A DNA stretch of 64,000 nucleotides from Symsagittifera roscoffensis (Eukaryota > Xenacoelomorpha > Acoela > Convolutidae), in assembly GCF_963678635.1 (NCBI RefSeq), contig NC_087070.1:44497467-44561466 (forward strand), read 5' to 3'. The notes under the pieces are model-generated. The model did no database searches and was not told the DNA's origin. It saw only the letters and a list, made by a program, of their open reading frames with translations. The position numbers and the translations under genes are program-made. Shown piece after piece: positions 20,401 through 30,967 of this stretch (positions are counted from its first letter, which is position 1; each line of letters begins with the position of its first letter).

Positions 20401-23400
20401 GTCCCCCCACACTAGTTCCTTCCAGTCCCACCGTTCTACACCCCCCGTTTAAAGTTTACCATACCCCCCTCCCACCAGTTTAACCCATCCCCCCGTTTAA
20501 TCAACCCCCCCCCCCCCCCACCACAGTTCACTCCCCATAGTTTAGCCTCCCTCCCTCAGTTTACCACCTCTCTTTTGTTTGCGAGGAGTTTAAAAAACTT
20601 GAGGGAAAGACGTTGAGGCATTTACTATAAGACATGGCATACAATTTCAAATTTTTGCTAAGTTTGCAAAACTTCTGCAAAAATAATCGAAATTAGTTCT
20701 GAAAATAAAATGGATTATAATCGATTATAATGGACTATAAAAGATTTTTATTTGAAAAACAATCAATTATAATGGATTATCTTGGCAAAGCTAATAGATT
20801 TCTTTGCCGAAAATAATGAATTATAATAGATTATAATGGATTATAAAGGCTATTATTTTTTTCAAAATAATCGATCATAATGGCAATAGAATCAATTTCG
20901 TGGTGCGAATTTTAAATCTTTAATGGATTGCAATTGATTATTTTTGTCTCGGGAATCCATGGGCGCTCAGTGCGAGTGAGCATTTTTTAAGAAAAAATCT
21001 CAGCTAGACAAAGATTAAATCGACTTCTTTCTCTAACAGCGTTCGGCGTCAATTTACTAGATCACTACAAAACAGTTTCCATGAGTTTCAACATGCAATA
21101 GTTTCCTACCAACAATTTCAGCCTGACCATTTGGAAGTTGTTGTGAAATACGAAAGTGATCGCGCTGACTTTACTGAGTCTGATTGATTGGCTGAAATTG
21201 TTTGGTATGATTTCAAGGTGATTTAAAAAGTTACATAAAAAAAACATTAATTAATGGTTAGAAAAATGTAGGTATAAAAATTTAGACACTCGAACAAATC
21301 ATTCACAACGATTCCAGATTATAAGTATTGGCAATTATTTGAAACTGTTCTTAGGAACTTTTTCCTCAATTGACTGCGGAAAAACTATTGAAAATTTTCA
21401 GAGATACTTGACAATACACTGTCTTTGGATGGGAATAAGACATCATATCGATTTAAAAAGCTTTTCAAAAACGAACCTACTTAGACAATTTTAGTTGACA
21501 GAAAACATCAGCAAAGAGAGACAAATTAAGTAAGTAAAAGCAACTGTTGGTAGAAAAAATATCAATTCTACTAACAAGTATGTAAAGGAAGAAGGAAGGT
21601 TTTAAAAGAGCATTTGAACCAATTGAAAATGAAACTAAAAACTGCAGAATACAGCAAAAATGATAACTCTCCTCGGCAAAATTTATCAAAATCGAAACAA
21701 GGATAGCCAGTGGCTGTGCATCTAGCACCGAACGCTCCGACCATATTCGTAAAAACTATTAAGAAAAAATTTTTCTATCTTCAATTTAGCGTTGCTTCAT
21801 TTGCATGACGTGACTATAGTTAGTATACAAACGCAGAGAAAAATAGTGAGTTACGCATGAAACGCTCCAATTGACTTGAAAAAACAAATAAACGAAAAAG
21901 TGAAGAAAAATACTTAAGGCAGCTTCCAAAACCGGCTATATTTTTGCTAAAATCTTTATTTTTTCTACCTAAATGGCCAATGGTTTTGTATAACAAAGGT
22001 TACTCGATTGCTTTACTCGCTCAAAATTGGACTAAAACTTCAAACTTTCAAACCGTTTTTTCTCAAGACTGGGAAACGTTTTTGGAAATTTTTAAATGTC
22101 GTTCGAATCGCAACTGGAAGGGTTTTATTATAAATTATCGCTGTACTGACTCCAATGATTATTTGTGGTGCGCAAAGATTTCTGAATTTGCGAAAAAAAG
22201 GACAAAAAAAAGAAAAAACCTAAACTCAACCTGAATACAAAGTTATCTGATTTTGCGCGAAAAAAAAGGAAAAAAAGAAAAACCTAAAATCTACCTGAAC
22301 ACAAAGTTTTCACACATTTTCCAAATGGTCCGAAAAAACACGCGTAAGAAAATTATATTGAGTGTTTCATCTAATATAGAAAATTTTAATGTATATCAGC
22401 TTAAATTATTCAAATCAGAAAGCTTGATCAAACTTTACTCAATTAGCAGCGCTTTTTTTCAGAAAAACTTAGATGAGACTCTCAAAAATTTTACCAATTT
22501 TTTTTGCCTTGCAGTGTTAGTGATTTACATCTCTAGGAAATACCAATAACTCTGTGCAAATGGTTGAAACTGAAGATTCCGTTGAAGCCTTGCAAAACAC
22601 ATTTTCTCAAAAATCTCACGTACCAAAAAAACTAAGACCTAGACAAGTGTTTTAAGTGCTCAAAAAACAAAAAAGTATCATTAATCATACAAATTGGCCT
22701 TAGATCAACTTTGAAGAAACAATATTGGATGACTGATCAACTGAAACTAATTCATTAACCAGACCTTTATAGATAACGTAATAATCAAGGTATCATGATT
22801 CGGCAAAATTAAACTACAGCTGAGTTGGTTGAAGTGTTTAATGTTCAAATCATCAATTTGTTTTTTTTTAAGCTTTCAACTTTAAAAAATATATCGGCTG
22901 GCAGCGGCACTATGCTTGTCGTCTTTTTCCAATTTTTTTTATCCTTTCGTTTTTACTCGATAGTTTTGTCTTTTAGATATAAATTATTGAAATGAATTGA
23001 AATAACTTCTCACTTGTCCCAGATAAACGAATAAAAGTACATGAAGACAAAACCTTTTGGATTGATAACCAAGTTAAAATGCAGCAATCAATAAGAATTG
23101 GCTTAAAAGTCTTTTCAAGATAAACAGGACTGCAGAGGCTAGAGATAAATAAAAATTGCAAATTATTTTGGTCAAAAATATGAGAGCAAAAAGTAAAAAG
23201 ATTTTTATCAGAACAAACTGCAGACGCAAGCCGCAAAAAAACAGAAAAGCATTTTTTCAATTGTTTGGTGTTTTGACAAGTGTTTTGCCAAGTGAGAATA
23301 TTATCACAGATGCAGATTTATTCAACAATTATTTTGTGAATATAGGCAAAAAATTGTGAATATAGGCAAACCCTTTCCATAAACCACACATCAGACAACA

Positions 23401-24738
23401 GCAAAAAAGATGTAGAAAAAGCAATGTTTTTGAGACCAGTGACAAGCTATGAAACTGCACAAATCTTAGAAAAATTGAAAAAGAAATTCAATCTGTATTA
23501 CCAAAACATCAATCATGTTTACATTCTTTCAATAAGAGAAATTTTGAAGCCTCTTCTAACTGTTTGATATCAGAAATGTTCTGGCAACAACATTTTTCCG
23601 AGCTCATTCACAACTGCAAAAGTGATACCTACACATAAAGAACGGAAATGAAAACGAACCTTCCAATTTTTGACCTATATTACGTTTTCCTGTCTTTGGC
23701 AAAAAAAAATTAGAACGAATAATATACAACCGAGTTTTAGATTTCGTTAATCATCAATATATATTACATCAATTTGAGTTCGGATTCAGACAAAAAAGAA
23801 GTACTATTGACGCTATTATCCAAATTAAAACCTGCTGTTCTTTTTTGCGCTCAGAGACGTCTGAAAACATGCAGAAATTGTCTAATGACGATCTCCCAGA
23901 AGGGGTTCTTTCAACTGGTCATACATATAAATTATATTGATCAATGTGTGAACCTATACTGGAAACAATCTATTATTTTAATATTATTGACATTCTTTTT
24001 TTGAATCTAATGGCCTTGTCTCATTCAAAATTAAATTAATTAGAAAATATACAAGAAAAACCGGTTGCGGTGTAAATATCACAGAAAATTTAACAGCATC
24101 AAAAATGACCAAAGAACTTATATAACTTTTTAAAAATTGCGCAGTTTATTTCAATGCAATCTTGAAAAGAACTCTTTTCTAATCAAGATTGAAAGGGCTT
24201 AAGTATGATATATCACTCTGATGAATTTCGTAGTACCTGATTTTGCGAGGAAAAACTTTAAAACACATCCAAAAAAATACTTCCCCATTTTTCAGTGTAC
24301 AAAACATCAACTTTGTATATTTTATTTAAGAATCTGAAAACAATATTATTATAATTTTCACCTTTGCCACCGCTATAGTTGAGCTATGTAAGTCCCAATT
24401 AAGACATATTCGATAAACATACTTGTTTCGTTAGGATTTTAAAGCCTACTGATATTAAAGCCTACTTTACTCATAAGTTAAGACCTACACTGCGCTTCAC
24501 AGCAACCGAAAAAGACAAAGAAAGAAAGAAGAGGTCATTGGCATTTTGAGAACTAACCTTCGCTGAGGGTGAAGAGAGGGAGGGAGATTGGTTCGGGTAT
24601 GTGGAACACCCGCACTATGTCCGAGTCCTGCTTCATATTGGCAACGTACCACGTGAACGCTCTCTCACTGTCCGGACTCCCGTCTACCGGAACTAACACC
24701 TTCCTGCTCTTCGTCGGCGACTCAAAAGGATCCGTCAT
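17436..24738 (-). CDS. Universal stress protein (UspA family), three exons
   Basis: Exons on the minus strand: 24738-24558 (ATG at 24738; donor GAAG|GTTAGT), 19081-18939 (acceptor TTTCAG; donor GAG|GTAAAG), 17684-17436 (acceptor GTCGCAG; stop TAG). Phases agree (phase 1, then 0), giving 190 residues. Exon 1 holds the first beta strand and nucleotide-site Asp (KVLVPVDGSPDSERAFTWYV) and the second strand. Exon 2 gives a Lys/Glu-rich helix and third strand. Exon 3 gives the helix and strand ADMIVMASTGWGG and the phosphate loop region, LKGGGVANFVVQ, ending in the last strand PVMLVP. This matches the G-x2-G-x9-G ATP-binding region of UspA proteins, though the usual Ser/Thr after the last Gly is Gly here. 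A 23-residue basic tail with RRASI and RRDS could be phosphorylated. UspA proteins are small cytosolic alpha/beta proteins that often bind ATP and dimerise; the exact role here is unknown. The introns are full of repeats. Confidence 0.85.
17962..18386. repeat. hAT-like MITE copy 1, complete with target duplication
   Basis: It starts CAGGGGAGGATCTAGGATTT and ends CCTAAATCCGCCCCTG, so the ends are inverted repeats. The flanks are CAGAGGTT (17954-17961) and CAGATGTT (18387-18394), 7 of 8 matching, as expected for the 8-bp duplication of hAT transposons. There is no coding capacity. Internal landmarks shared by the family are GGCGCC(A/T)AAGGCGCC, 'TACAAAGGGGGACCC', 'TCGAATCCCTGA' and long G runs. 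It lies in the second intron of the stress-protein gene. Confidence 0.75.
18548..18905. repeat. hAT-like MITE copy 2, ends eroded
   Basis: It has the same landmarks as copy 1 in the same order (GATTTTCTCGAGGGG, AGGCGTTTTTA, TTGGCGCCCAAGGCGC, ACAAAGGGGGACC, TCGAATCCCTGAGGG, then a run of Gs). The outer CAGGGGCGGAT ends are not visible. It ends about 34 bp downstream, in gene direction, of the donor of stress-protein exon 2. Confidence 0.65.
19484..19876. repeat. hAT-like MITE copy 3 with target duplication
   Basis: It begins near ACCAGCGGATTTAGGGGAGG and ends AAATCCGCATTTG. The flanks ACACTGTC (19476-19483) and ACACTGTG (19877-19884) match at 7 of 8. Internal landmarks (GGATTCGACCCCCTGCCGAC, TTGAGATATCC, GGCGCCTTCGGCG) are those of the family in the opposite orientation to copy 1. 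It lies in the first intron of the stress-protein gene. Confidence 0.65.
20215..20570. repeat. C-rich low-complexity tract
   Basis: About 350 bp of runs of 5-17 C broken by short words such as AGTTTA, AGTCC and ACCA on the plus strand. The minus strand is correspondingly G-rich and could form G-quadruplexes. It lies in the first intron of the stress-protein gene, so the G-rich strand is the transcribed RNA strand. No coding role is apparent. Confidence 0.6.
20571..22554. other. Intronic AT-rich DNA with palindromic TTATAATCGATTATAA words
   Basis: Part of the first stress-protein intron. Units like GATTATAATCGATTATAATG are dense at 20705-20960. A 96-codon plus ORF at 21944 (MLKSLFFLPKWPMVLYNKGY) and a 98-codon ORF at 22253 are AT-rich and unrecognised; they may be worn parts of the LINE that follows. 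Confidence 0.4.
22555..24150 (+). mobile_element. Degraded LINE (non-LTR retrotransposon) fragment
   Basis: Plus strand. A segment near 23310-23359 reads DADLFNNYFVNIGKKL, typical of the stretch between endonuclease and reverse transcriptase in jockey/CR1-like LINEs. At 23620-23830, across frames, a reverse-transcriptase start is legible: KVIPTHKE, then PVFGKKLERIIYNRVLDF, then FEFGFRQKRSTIDAIIQI. The last matches the conserved QFGFR-x-x-x-ST segment. Frameshifts and stops are frequent, and I cannot find the catalytic YADD box. Ends and target duplication are not recognisable. It sits inside the first intron of the stress-protein gene, antisense to it. Confidence 0.6.
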
Positions 24739-24809
24739 GGTGATTTCTGCGACGCCGACTTTTTTTCTGTTTCCTTAACACGCTTTTGTAAATCAGTTGC
24801 AATTTTCTG

Positions 24810-25300
24810 AAAAAATGTATAGCCTTGGGACATAGAATTGCAACGTTTTATTTCAAACAGCAAATAAAATGTCTTTTTCTTACGTTTTTGTGGTTTTCTC
24901 TGCAGCTATTTAAGATTTGAAAGGGACTAGCCGGAACAAGGCTTAAGATATCTTGTTCTGAACAGGTAAATTAGCCAGTATATCGTAACTAGTTTCAGAG
25001 TTTATCTTACTGAGCAAACATCCTCGCAAACCAATCAAGGAATTAGGATTTATCGGTTCACAAGGGTTCTTTGAGAACTTGATGGGTTTGAGGGCTTGAA
25101 TTACTCTTCAGGTTGCAGTAAAAGTCGGAAAAAGAGTTAATAATGGGTCCGTCGTCAGAAAACCAACGTGTCTGTTTGACGACACAGACACATTAAAGTG
25201 TTGGGTGCTTATACCTCAATAAATGGACAAAAATTGAGGATAGCTTATTTGCTTATTAAAAACCTATGCATGTATCAGATCAGACTAGTCACTTTTGTAA
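24810..25300. repeat. Half copy of the 9.4-kb foldback family, upstream of the stress-protein gene
   Basis: It matches 9420-9760 in order: CTTACGTTTTTGTGGTTTTCTCTGCAG, AAATTAGCCAGTATATCG, ACATCCTCGCAAACC, GTTCTTTGAGAACTTGATG, and GTCCGTCGTCAG in place of GTCCGGCGTCA. It lies directly upstream of the stress-protein start, so any promoter of that gene is embedded in or next to it. Confidence 0.5.
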
Positions 25301-25489
25301 AACTTTTTGGTTAATCTGTTTTTTTTTGTTGGCTTGTTCCGGTCATCATCGCAAAAATACTCGAAACAATTTATCCGAACAAAGCTTTCAACTTTTATGT
25401 CTGTTGTTTTTGTGAATCATGATAAGCAAGTCAAGCTCACTCCACACCTAAGTAAAAAAATAACTTTCGGTTATGATGCGACGAAATTG

Positions 25490-26191
25490 AACCCCCCCCC
25501 TCAGGGATTCGACCCCCTGCCGACCCAAAGGGTCCCTTCTTTGTACTTTTTCGAGATATCCATTTTTGGTGACGGACTCTAAAAATGTTGTAACGACGCC
25601 TGTGGCGCTAATATATACTAATTTTGAGGGGGGAGTGCGCTCCGAAAAAATGCAACACCCCCCCCTCACGGATTCGACCCCCTGCTGACCCAAAGGGTCC
25701 CTTCTTTGTACTATTTCGAGATATCTATTTTTGGTGACGGACCCCTAAAAATTTTGTAACGATGCCTGTGGCGCTAATATATACTAATTTTGAGGGGGGA
25801 GTGCGCTCCGAAAAAATGCAATACCCCCCTCACGGATTCGAACCCCTGCTGACCCAAAGGGTCCCTTCTTTGTACTATTTCGAGATATCTATTTTTGGTG
25901 ACGGACCCCTAAAATTTTTGTAACGACGCCTGTGGCGCTAATATATACTAATTTTGAGGGGGAGTACGCTCCGAAAAAAAAAATCTAAAAAGTGCGTAAA
26001 AACGCCTTTTTAGGCCCGTTTTTTTCAAATTTTTGCCTGCGGTTCAGAAAATTTAGTCAAAACAGAGTCTTTTTAGTGCTTTCGGAGAGCTCGGAAAATC
26101 TATTTGGTCAACCTAAAATAAGAGTCGACAAAGTTTTCGAAATTTTTTTGAAACACCCCTCCCCCTCGAGAAAATCTAAGATCCGCCCCTG
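25490..26191. repeat. hAT-like MITE copy 4 with an internal triplication
   Basis: A unit of about 165 bp is present three times in tandem, with the word GATTCG at 25506, 25671 and 25835. Each carries GACCCAAAGGGTCCC(T)TCTTTGTA, TCGAGATATC, TTTTTGGTGACGGAC, GGCGCTAATATATACTAATTT and GAGTGCGCTCCGAAAAAA. A normal family 3' part follows, to CTCGAGAAAATCTAAG and the terminal ATCCGCCCCTG at 26191. The 5' inverted end is missing. The second and third units are closer to each other than to the first. Confidence 0.7.
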
Positions 26192-26490
26192 GTTGTCATT
26201 ATAATTGATTATGTTTGAAAAAAAAAATCCAGTATAATCAATGCTAGTCCATTAGTCCATTATTTTTGGCACCAAAAGTTTTTTTTAATCCATTACATTA
26301 GATAGATTATTTATTAAAATAAAAAAAATCCAGTTTGAACTATTACAATCGAATAAATTGCATATTATTGAATATTCCAGTTCGTCTTAGATCTAAAATT
26401 AGTCCTAACTTTTTGCAGAAACCTTGCAAGAAACCTATATGCTATGTCTCTAACTGCTGTTGCTAAAAAAAACAAATGCAACCGTTGTAC
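26192..26490. other. AT-rich spacer with ATTATAATTGATTAT words
   Basis: Short palindrome-like words (ATTATAATTGATTATG, AGTCCATTATT, AATCCATTACATTAG) immediately follow the MITE end. No gene seen. Confidence 0.35.
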
Positions 26491-26549
26491 CACAACTTGC
26501 CCTCCGTCCACGTTCACCAACAACGCCCGCCACCTTTACCAAGCTTTAG

Positions 26550-26559
26550 TATATAAAAA
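26550..26559 (+). promoter_or_regulatory. Strong TATA box
   Basis: TATATAAAAA is preceded by a locally GC-richer stretch (CAACAACGCCCGCCACCTTTACC). About 30 bp downstream the sequence reads TTCAACATCAATCG, a plausible initiation region, and an ATG follows at 26605. Good core-promoter geometry, but no recognised gene downstream. Confidence 0.4.
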
Positions 26560-26604
26560 CCGGCTTTGAAAATTCAACATCAATCGTTCGCATACTAGTA
26601 TAGC

Positions 26605-26730
26605 ATGGTGATTTTTATCATCCTAGAACAAAGTATAACTGAAAATCATAAACTGATAGTTTTTAGGAAAGAAATTCAAAAGAATCATAATCATAAGAAA
26701 AACATTTATAAGAATCTCAGATGCAATTAG
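26605..26730 (+). CDS. Possible 41-residue peptide ORF downstream of the TATA box
   Basis: The ATG at 26605 opens 41 codons to a TAG at 26728-26730. The product starts MVIFIILEQSITENHKL and continues basic and Asn/His-rich (QKNHNHKKNIYKN). No domain or signal peptide is recognised and the codons are AT-rich, so it may be chance. It is listed because of its position 45 bp after a well-formed TATA box. Confidence 0.2.
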   Translation: MVIFIILEQSITENHKLIVFRKEIQKNHNHKKNIYKNLRCN

Positions 26731-26966
26731 AGCTAAAAGAAGTGTCGGTCAATGTGGTTCATTAATACAAGGAGGCGGTGATCAACATATAAAGAAACAG
26801 ACACTAAAAATTGTTGGTCATTTTTTTCTTAAAAAGCACAGAAATTAAGAACAGCATAACGTCTTATTGAAATACTATGCATGGACGACAGCTCTTGTTT
26901 TCCTGTTTTCTTTTTTCGGTGTAAGTGTTTGTTGGATTGTTGTTACGACTTTCTTAACAAAACTAA

Positions 26967-28487
26967 CGGAATATTTGAGCTCGGAATTTTTTTCTAAGTT
27001 AAATTTTGATCTGTTCTATTGAAAAAGGTTCCAATAAAAATTGGTTTTTTGTTAGAATCAAATACTTTTATAACAACCACGAAAAAAATTAATCTTGTTG
27101 TACAAAAAATTAGATTATTATTTGATTATTCGAAGCCGTTTTACTTTAACTCGAGGTTCTTAAAGGCGAGGTTGAGAGCTTGGACGGGAGGTGGGGTGAG
27201 ATTGGGGTTTGATGGTTGCTGGTGTTTCTTTGAGCACGAACAGTTCAGGCCATATCATAGAATTTCAAGCAAATTTGAAAATATATTTTACCTGTGATGA
27301 TCATTTTTCGTAAAGTTATGGGGGTTTAAAAATTACCATTTTGGCCAATTTGGGACAATTAACGCGCGATATTCTTTGCGCTATACGCGTGTAAGCGGAG
27401 AGTTAATCAGTCTTAAAATCGTTCCAAATTGGTTGAAAGAAGCTTATTTCCCATAATTGATTTGTTACAAGGAGCAAAATCTATTCTTTTGTAGTTTATA
27501 TGGCGTGTGGGGGATGATTTTCATAGAAAAAATTTCAATTTTTTTTTAAAAAAAATTCATTTCTTTATTATATTTAATTTGTTAATGATATTTCTGTTAT
27601 TACTGCTCTATAGACCTTAAAAAGCAGTCGGAACAATCAGGGCTTTGCCTTGATACGAGCAGTCTTGTTTTGATTATCAGCGCAAAAATAATCACCTGAA
27701 ACAACTTTTTCCGTTCTTACTTCTGTTGTTTTTCTGCGGCATAATGAGTAAATCATGCTTTTCCGCATTTATATTTAAAAAATTATACTCGAAATTTGTA
27801 GATTTTGGAGAGAAAACGTAACCATTCAATCAGTTGCGCTTGTAAACATTAGAACGCAAAATGGAAACTATTGTCATAAGAATAGATTTTTTTTGAAAAT
27901 ATATATTTAATCATAAATCATTAAATTTGAGTATTTCGCAGATTATCGCTTATCCTTTTGGCGACGGACCAAACAACTATTTCAATTTTTATACCTGTTG
28001 TTTTTCCGTGGCATAAAGAGTAAATCAAATTTTCCCGCAATTGCGTTTAAAGAATAACAAGACTGCTTGTATCAGGGCGAAGCCTTGAATATTCCGACTG
28101 CCTTTTGAGGTCTATAGAGCAGTAATAACATGTAAAAAGAAAACATAAAAAAATAAAACGAAACGAAACAATAAAACTCAAGTATGGCAAATAAGCTTCG
28201 TTCAACCGTTTTGGAACAATTTCTAAGACAGATTAAATCTCCGCTTAAGCGTTAATAGCGCAAAACATATCGCCCGTTCATCGGCTCAAAATGGCCAAAA
28301 TGGTAATCCTTAAATCCCCATAACTTAACGATAAATGATCACAGGTAATTTATTTTTTCAATTTTAAGCTCAAGACAACAATAACTTTGGAATGATGTAA
28401 AAAAATTAATCAAAAATGGCTTTTTTAAAAGTTGAATATTATCTGAAGAAAAGAAAACCACGCCGAGCACAAAAATTTATCGTTACT
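26967..28487. repeat. Foldback element, copy 1 of a family also at 52.1 kb
   Basis: The left arm contains ACGGAATATTTGAGCTCGG, then (27290-27520) TTATGGGGGTTTAAAAATTACC, TTGGGACAATTAACGCG and ATATGGCGTGTGGGGG, then (27610-27680) AGGGCTTTGCCTTGATACGA. The right arm carries the same in reverse at 28065-28125, 28190-28355 and 28462-28487. The centre holds two direct repeats of about 100 bp (around 27690 and 27960: CTGTTGTTTTTC(T/C)G(C/T)GGCATAA). No transposase. A 110-bp exon-like segment interrupts the left arm, and its inverted partner lies just outside the right arm. Confidence 0.65.
27142..27250 (-). CDS. Exon-like segment, inverted partner of 28605-28715
   Basis: On the minus strand, after an AG in CTCAAAG, the frame reads KHQQPSNPNLTPPPVQALN, then LAFKNLELK and a TAA. 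Compared with the plus-strand copy at 28605 it has three silent third-position changes and a 3-nt in-frame length difference. This pattern suggests both copies were once kept as protein-coding sequence, probably a last exon. No other exon of the gene is recognised. Confidence 0.4.
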
Positions 28488-28604
28488 TCTAAATTGAACT
28501 CGAATAATTTGCCGATGATTGGTTTTCCTATTTTGTTTCAGTTCTAAAATTGGTCAATTTTGGAATTTTTTTTGCAGAAAATTTGCTAGAAAATCTATGA
28601 AATG

Positions 28605-28715
28605 TCTTGAACTGTTCGTGCTCAAAAGAAACACCAGCAACCATCAAATCCGAATCTCACTCCACCTCCCGTCCAAGCTCTCAACCTCGCCATTTTTAAC
28701 AACCTCGAGTTAAAG
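28605..28715 (+). CDS. Exon-like segment with stop, partner of 27142-27250
   Basis: On the plus strand, after CTCAAAAG, the frame reads KHQQPSNPNLTPPPVQALN, then LAIFNNLELK and a TAA; GTAAGA overlaps that stop, so splicing there (TTAAA|GTAAGA) is an alternative reading. The longer 64-codon ORF from 28519 uses another frame across the same DNA and lacks the silent-change pattern. Function unknown. Confidence 0.4.
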
Positions 28716-30533
28716 TAAGAAGCTTCAAATCATTAAATAATTTTCTATTCCCTTGTATCGTAACTTCAACTTTTATCCTGACTGATATAAAAGTAATTGA
28801 TTTTAACAAAAAAAATTTTTTTTTTGAAAAAATTTTCAATTGAATTGTTAAAAATTCAATTTATAATTTTAAAAATTGATTAAATAAAAAAACGCTAAGC
28901 GAGGTAAATGGGGGATGTTTTCAATGTAGAAAGAGAGGTAGTTGGTTGATCACAGCAGGGACGTTCTTTGATGAAACTTGGGGCAGGGGGAGCTAATGGT
29001 GAATGTGGTAAAATCGAAATGAAATGATAAATGATGTGAGTTGAGAAAAACTGAGAACATATAAAAATTGATGTGAAACAAAAAGTAAAGAAACGTTATA
29101 TTTAGCAACTGAACTAAACCGCAAATGAGATGATTCAAAAACGAACTTGTAAATCTCGTCAGAATTTCATCGAAAACTTATTTTTTTTGCAATCAAGATT
29201 ATTTGATCAAAATTGACCATACAGACGAAAAAAATATATTTGTTATAATCCATTTAAAATCAATTATAAACGATTCTGTTGTAATTTCTGAGAAAATTTT
29301 AAAATGGCAATAGAATCGATAAGAACTCATCGGCACTGAGGGCGAGTCAGCTTTCAAATAACCATTTTTAGCCCGAAAAAAAACAAATTCTTGAGCGTTT
29401 GCGAGGGTGCCTCTACAGCAATTTAACCTTTGAAACTAGTTATGTCATAATGGCTAATTTACGCATCATAGCAAGATTTCTCAACCATGGATCCGGCTAG
29501 CTCTTTTTAGATATCTCAGTGCAGAATGTGTGAATGATTTAACCCTATATTACAGATAGCTGAAGACGAATAGTCAACTAGACTATTTTCTCGGTGCAAT
29601 CAAAAAATTGAAACTTTCTGTCCCGTGACTATATATTTGAGACATTAAAATTCAAATTGTTGAATGCAACAAGATAAACATATCAAAAACTATCTTACCA
29701 AGCAAATGGTTTTCTATTTAGATGCTGTTAGTTTAAATGGACAAAATTATGTTAGGTAATTGAGAATTTTTGTTTCAGAAAAAGTACAATTGCAAGTTTG
29801 CTGGGTTTGTTATTCGGCAGATTTTGATGGAATTGAAGTTTTGAACAATGGAAATTGAGGCAAATTAAATACGGCGTAAGATGGTTAATTCGGTATTTCC
29901 TGGGTGCCTAAAATTGACTAGTGAACAGAAAAAAAAGACGAATATGCAACAAGGATGTAGTCAAAACATACCAAACGTAAATGAGGGTTTTTTGTCACGT
30001 TTCAGAGGATATTGGAAAAAGTTCAGTAGTTTCCTGCTTCATTTTTTTCAAGGAGCAGAAATATCATACGGCATTGCCGTTGAAAATTTGATCTCATTTC
30101 CTTCTGATCTGTTTTAACGACCAATTTATCAACAATTTTGTTGAATTTGCTATATCGAAGAATTCAACTTTACCTTGTGTTGGATAAAGCAAACAAATGA
30201 GCAGCAGACACTGAACAAAACCAACTTTAATTTTGTATAAGATTTTTTTTAAAAACACTAAAACAACTGCACGAAAGTGGTTAAATAATATATTAGCTCT
30301 TCTAAGTGGTATAAAAAAGACACAAAATATAATGTATTTTCATTCTGAAAAATTGACAGTAAATTATTAGGCTTTCTATTTTAAGCAAGAAGCTTTTTGA
30401 GAACTAATCAGTATTTGAACTAATCAGTATCGGAATTTTGAAGCAATTTGAAAAGATGTGGTCCCATTATCGGATTCAATTGCATTTTCAGTAATGCTTG
30501 TTCAATAGCTATAAAAATAGCAGAATATTAGGT
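28716..30533. other. AT-rich intergenic DNA, little recognised
   Basis: No gene recognised. A worn fragment of the 9.4-kb foldback family lies at about 29395-29520 (CTACAGCAATTTAACC, GGCTAATTTACGC, ATGGATCCGGCTAGCTC). Palindrome words AATTATAAACGATT are at 29250-29280. A 78-codon ORF at 29881 is unremarkable. Confidence 0.4.
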
Positions 30534-30537
30534 TTTT

Positions 30538-30947
30538 TGGAACCTGATCTAAACTATATTTTATGATTGGATAAATTAGATATTTTACCACTGTAAAGTA
30601 TTTAATATTAACCAATCATGATCCATCTAACTAACAACCCACTTATTTGTAAGTGCTGAAATTACTTGTAATTTCAGCACCAGAGAGATTTGAATTTAAC
30701 TTAGAAATTAGTTGTCTCTCCAAGAGAACTTCAGCAGCCGCAACAAACCAGTATACCCTAGATCTATTGAGCCTAGCAGAGACTAGTTAAACACCCTGAG
30801 ACTAGAAAGTATAAGAGTAAGATTAGGATCGGTATTAGACTAAGAAGTTGCACGAATCTATCCGGCCGAAAATAAGAAAGCGTGACGAGCAGACGGTGTA
30901 CCCTATCCGAAATTACTCTATGAGTTAACCACATCGGACCTAACTCA
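30538..30947 (+). repeat. 5' LTR, 410 bp
   Basis: It matches the 3' LTR at the same length without gaps. The start TG and end CA are canonical. It contains a perfect 12-bp-stem hairpin at 30653-30680 (GTGCTGAAATTA, loop CTTG, TAATTTCAGCAC). The first 144 bp and last roughly 68 bp are identical to the 3' copy; all differences lie between. Confidence 0.9.
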
Positions 30948-30949
30948 TC

Positions 30950-30967
30950 TGGTGCGACCATAAGTCT
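30950..30967 (+). promoter_or_regulatory. Primer-binding site
   Basis: TGGTGCGACCATAAGTC begins 2 bp after the 5' LTR. The TGG complements the CCA end of a tRNA, as in nearly all LTR elements. The exact tRNA cannot be assigned by eye. Confidence 0.65.

Noticed and set aside
28519-28713. 64-codon plus ORF
   Set aside because: It uses a different frame from the one preserved between the inverted exon-like copies.
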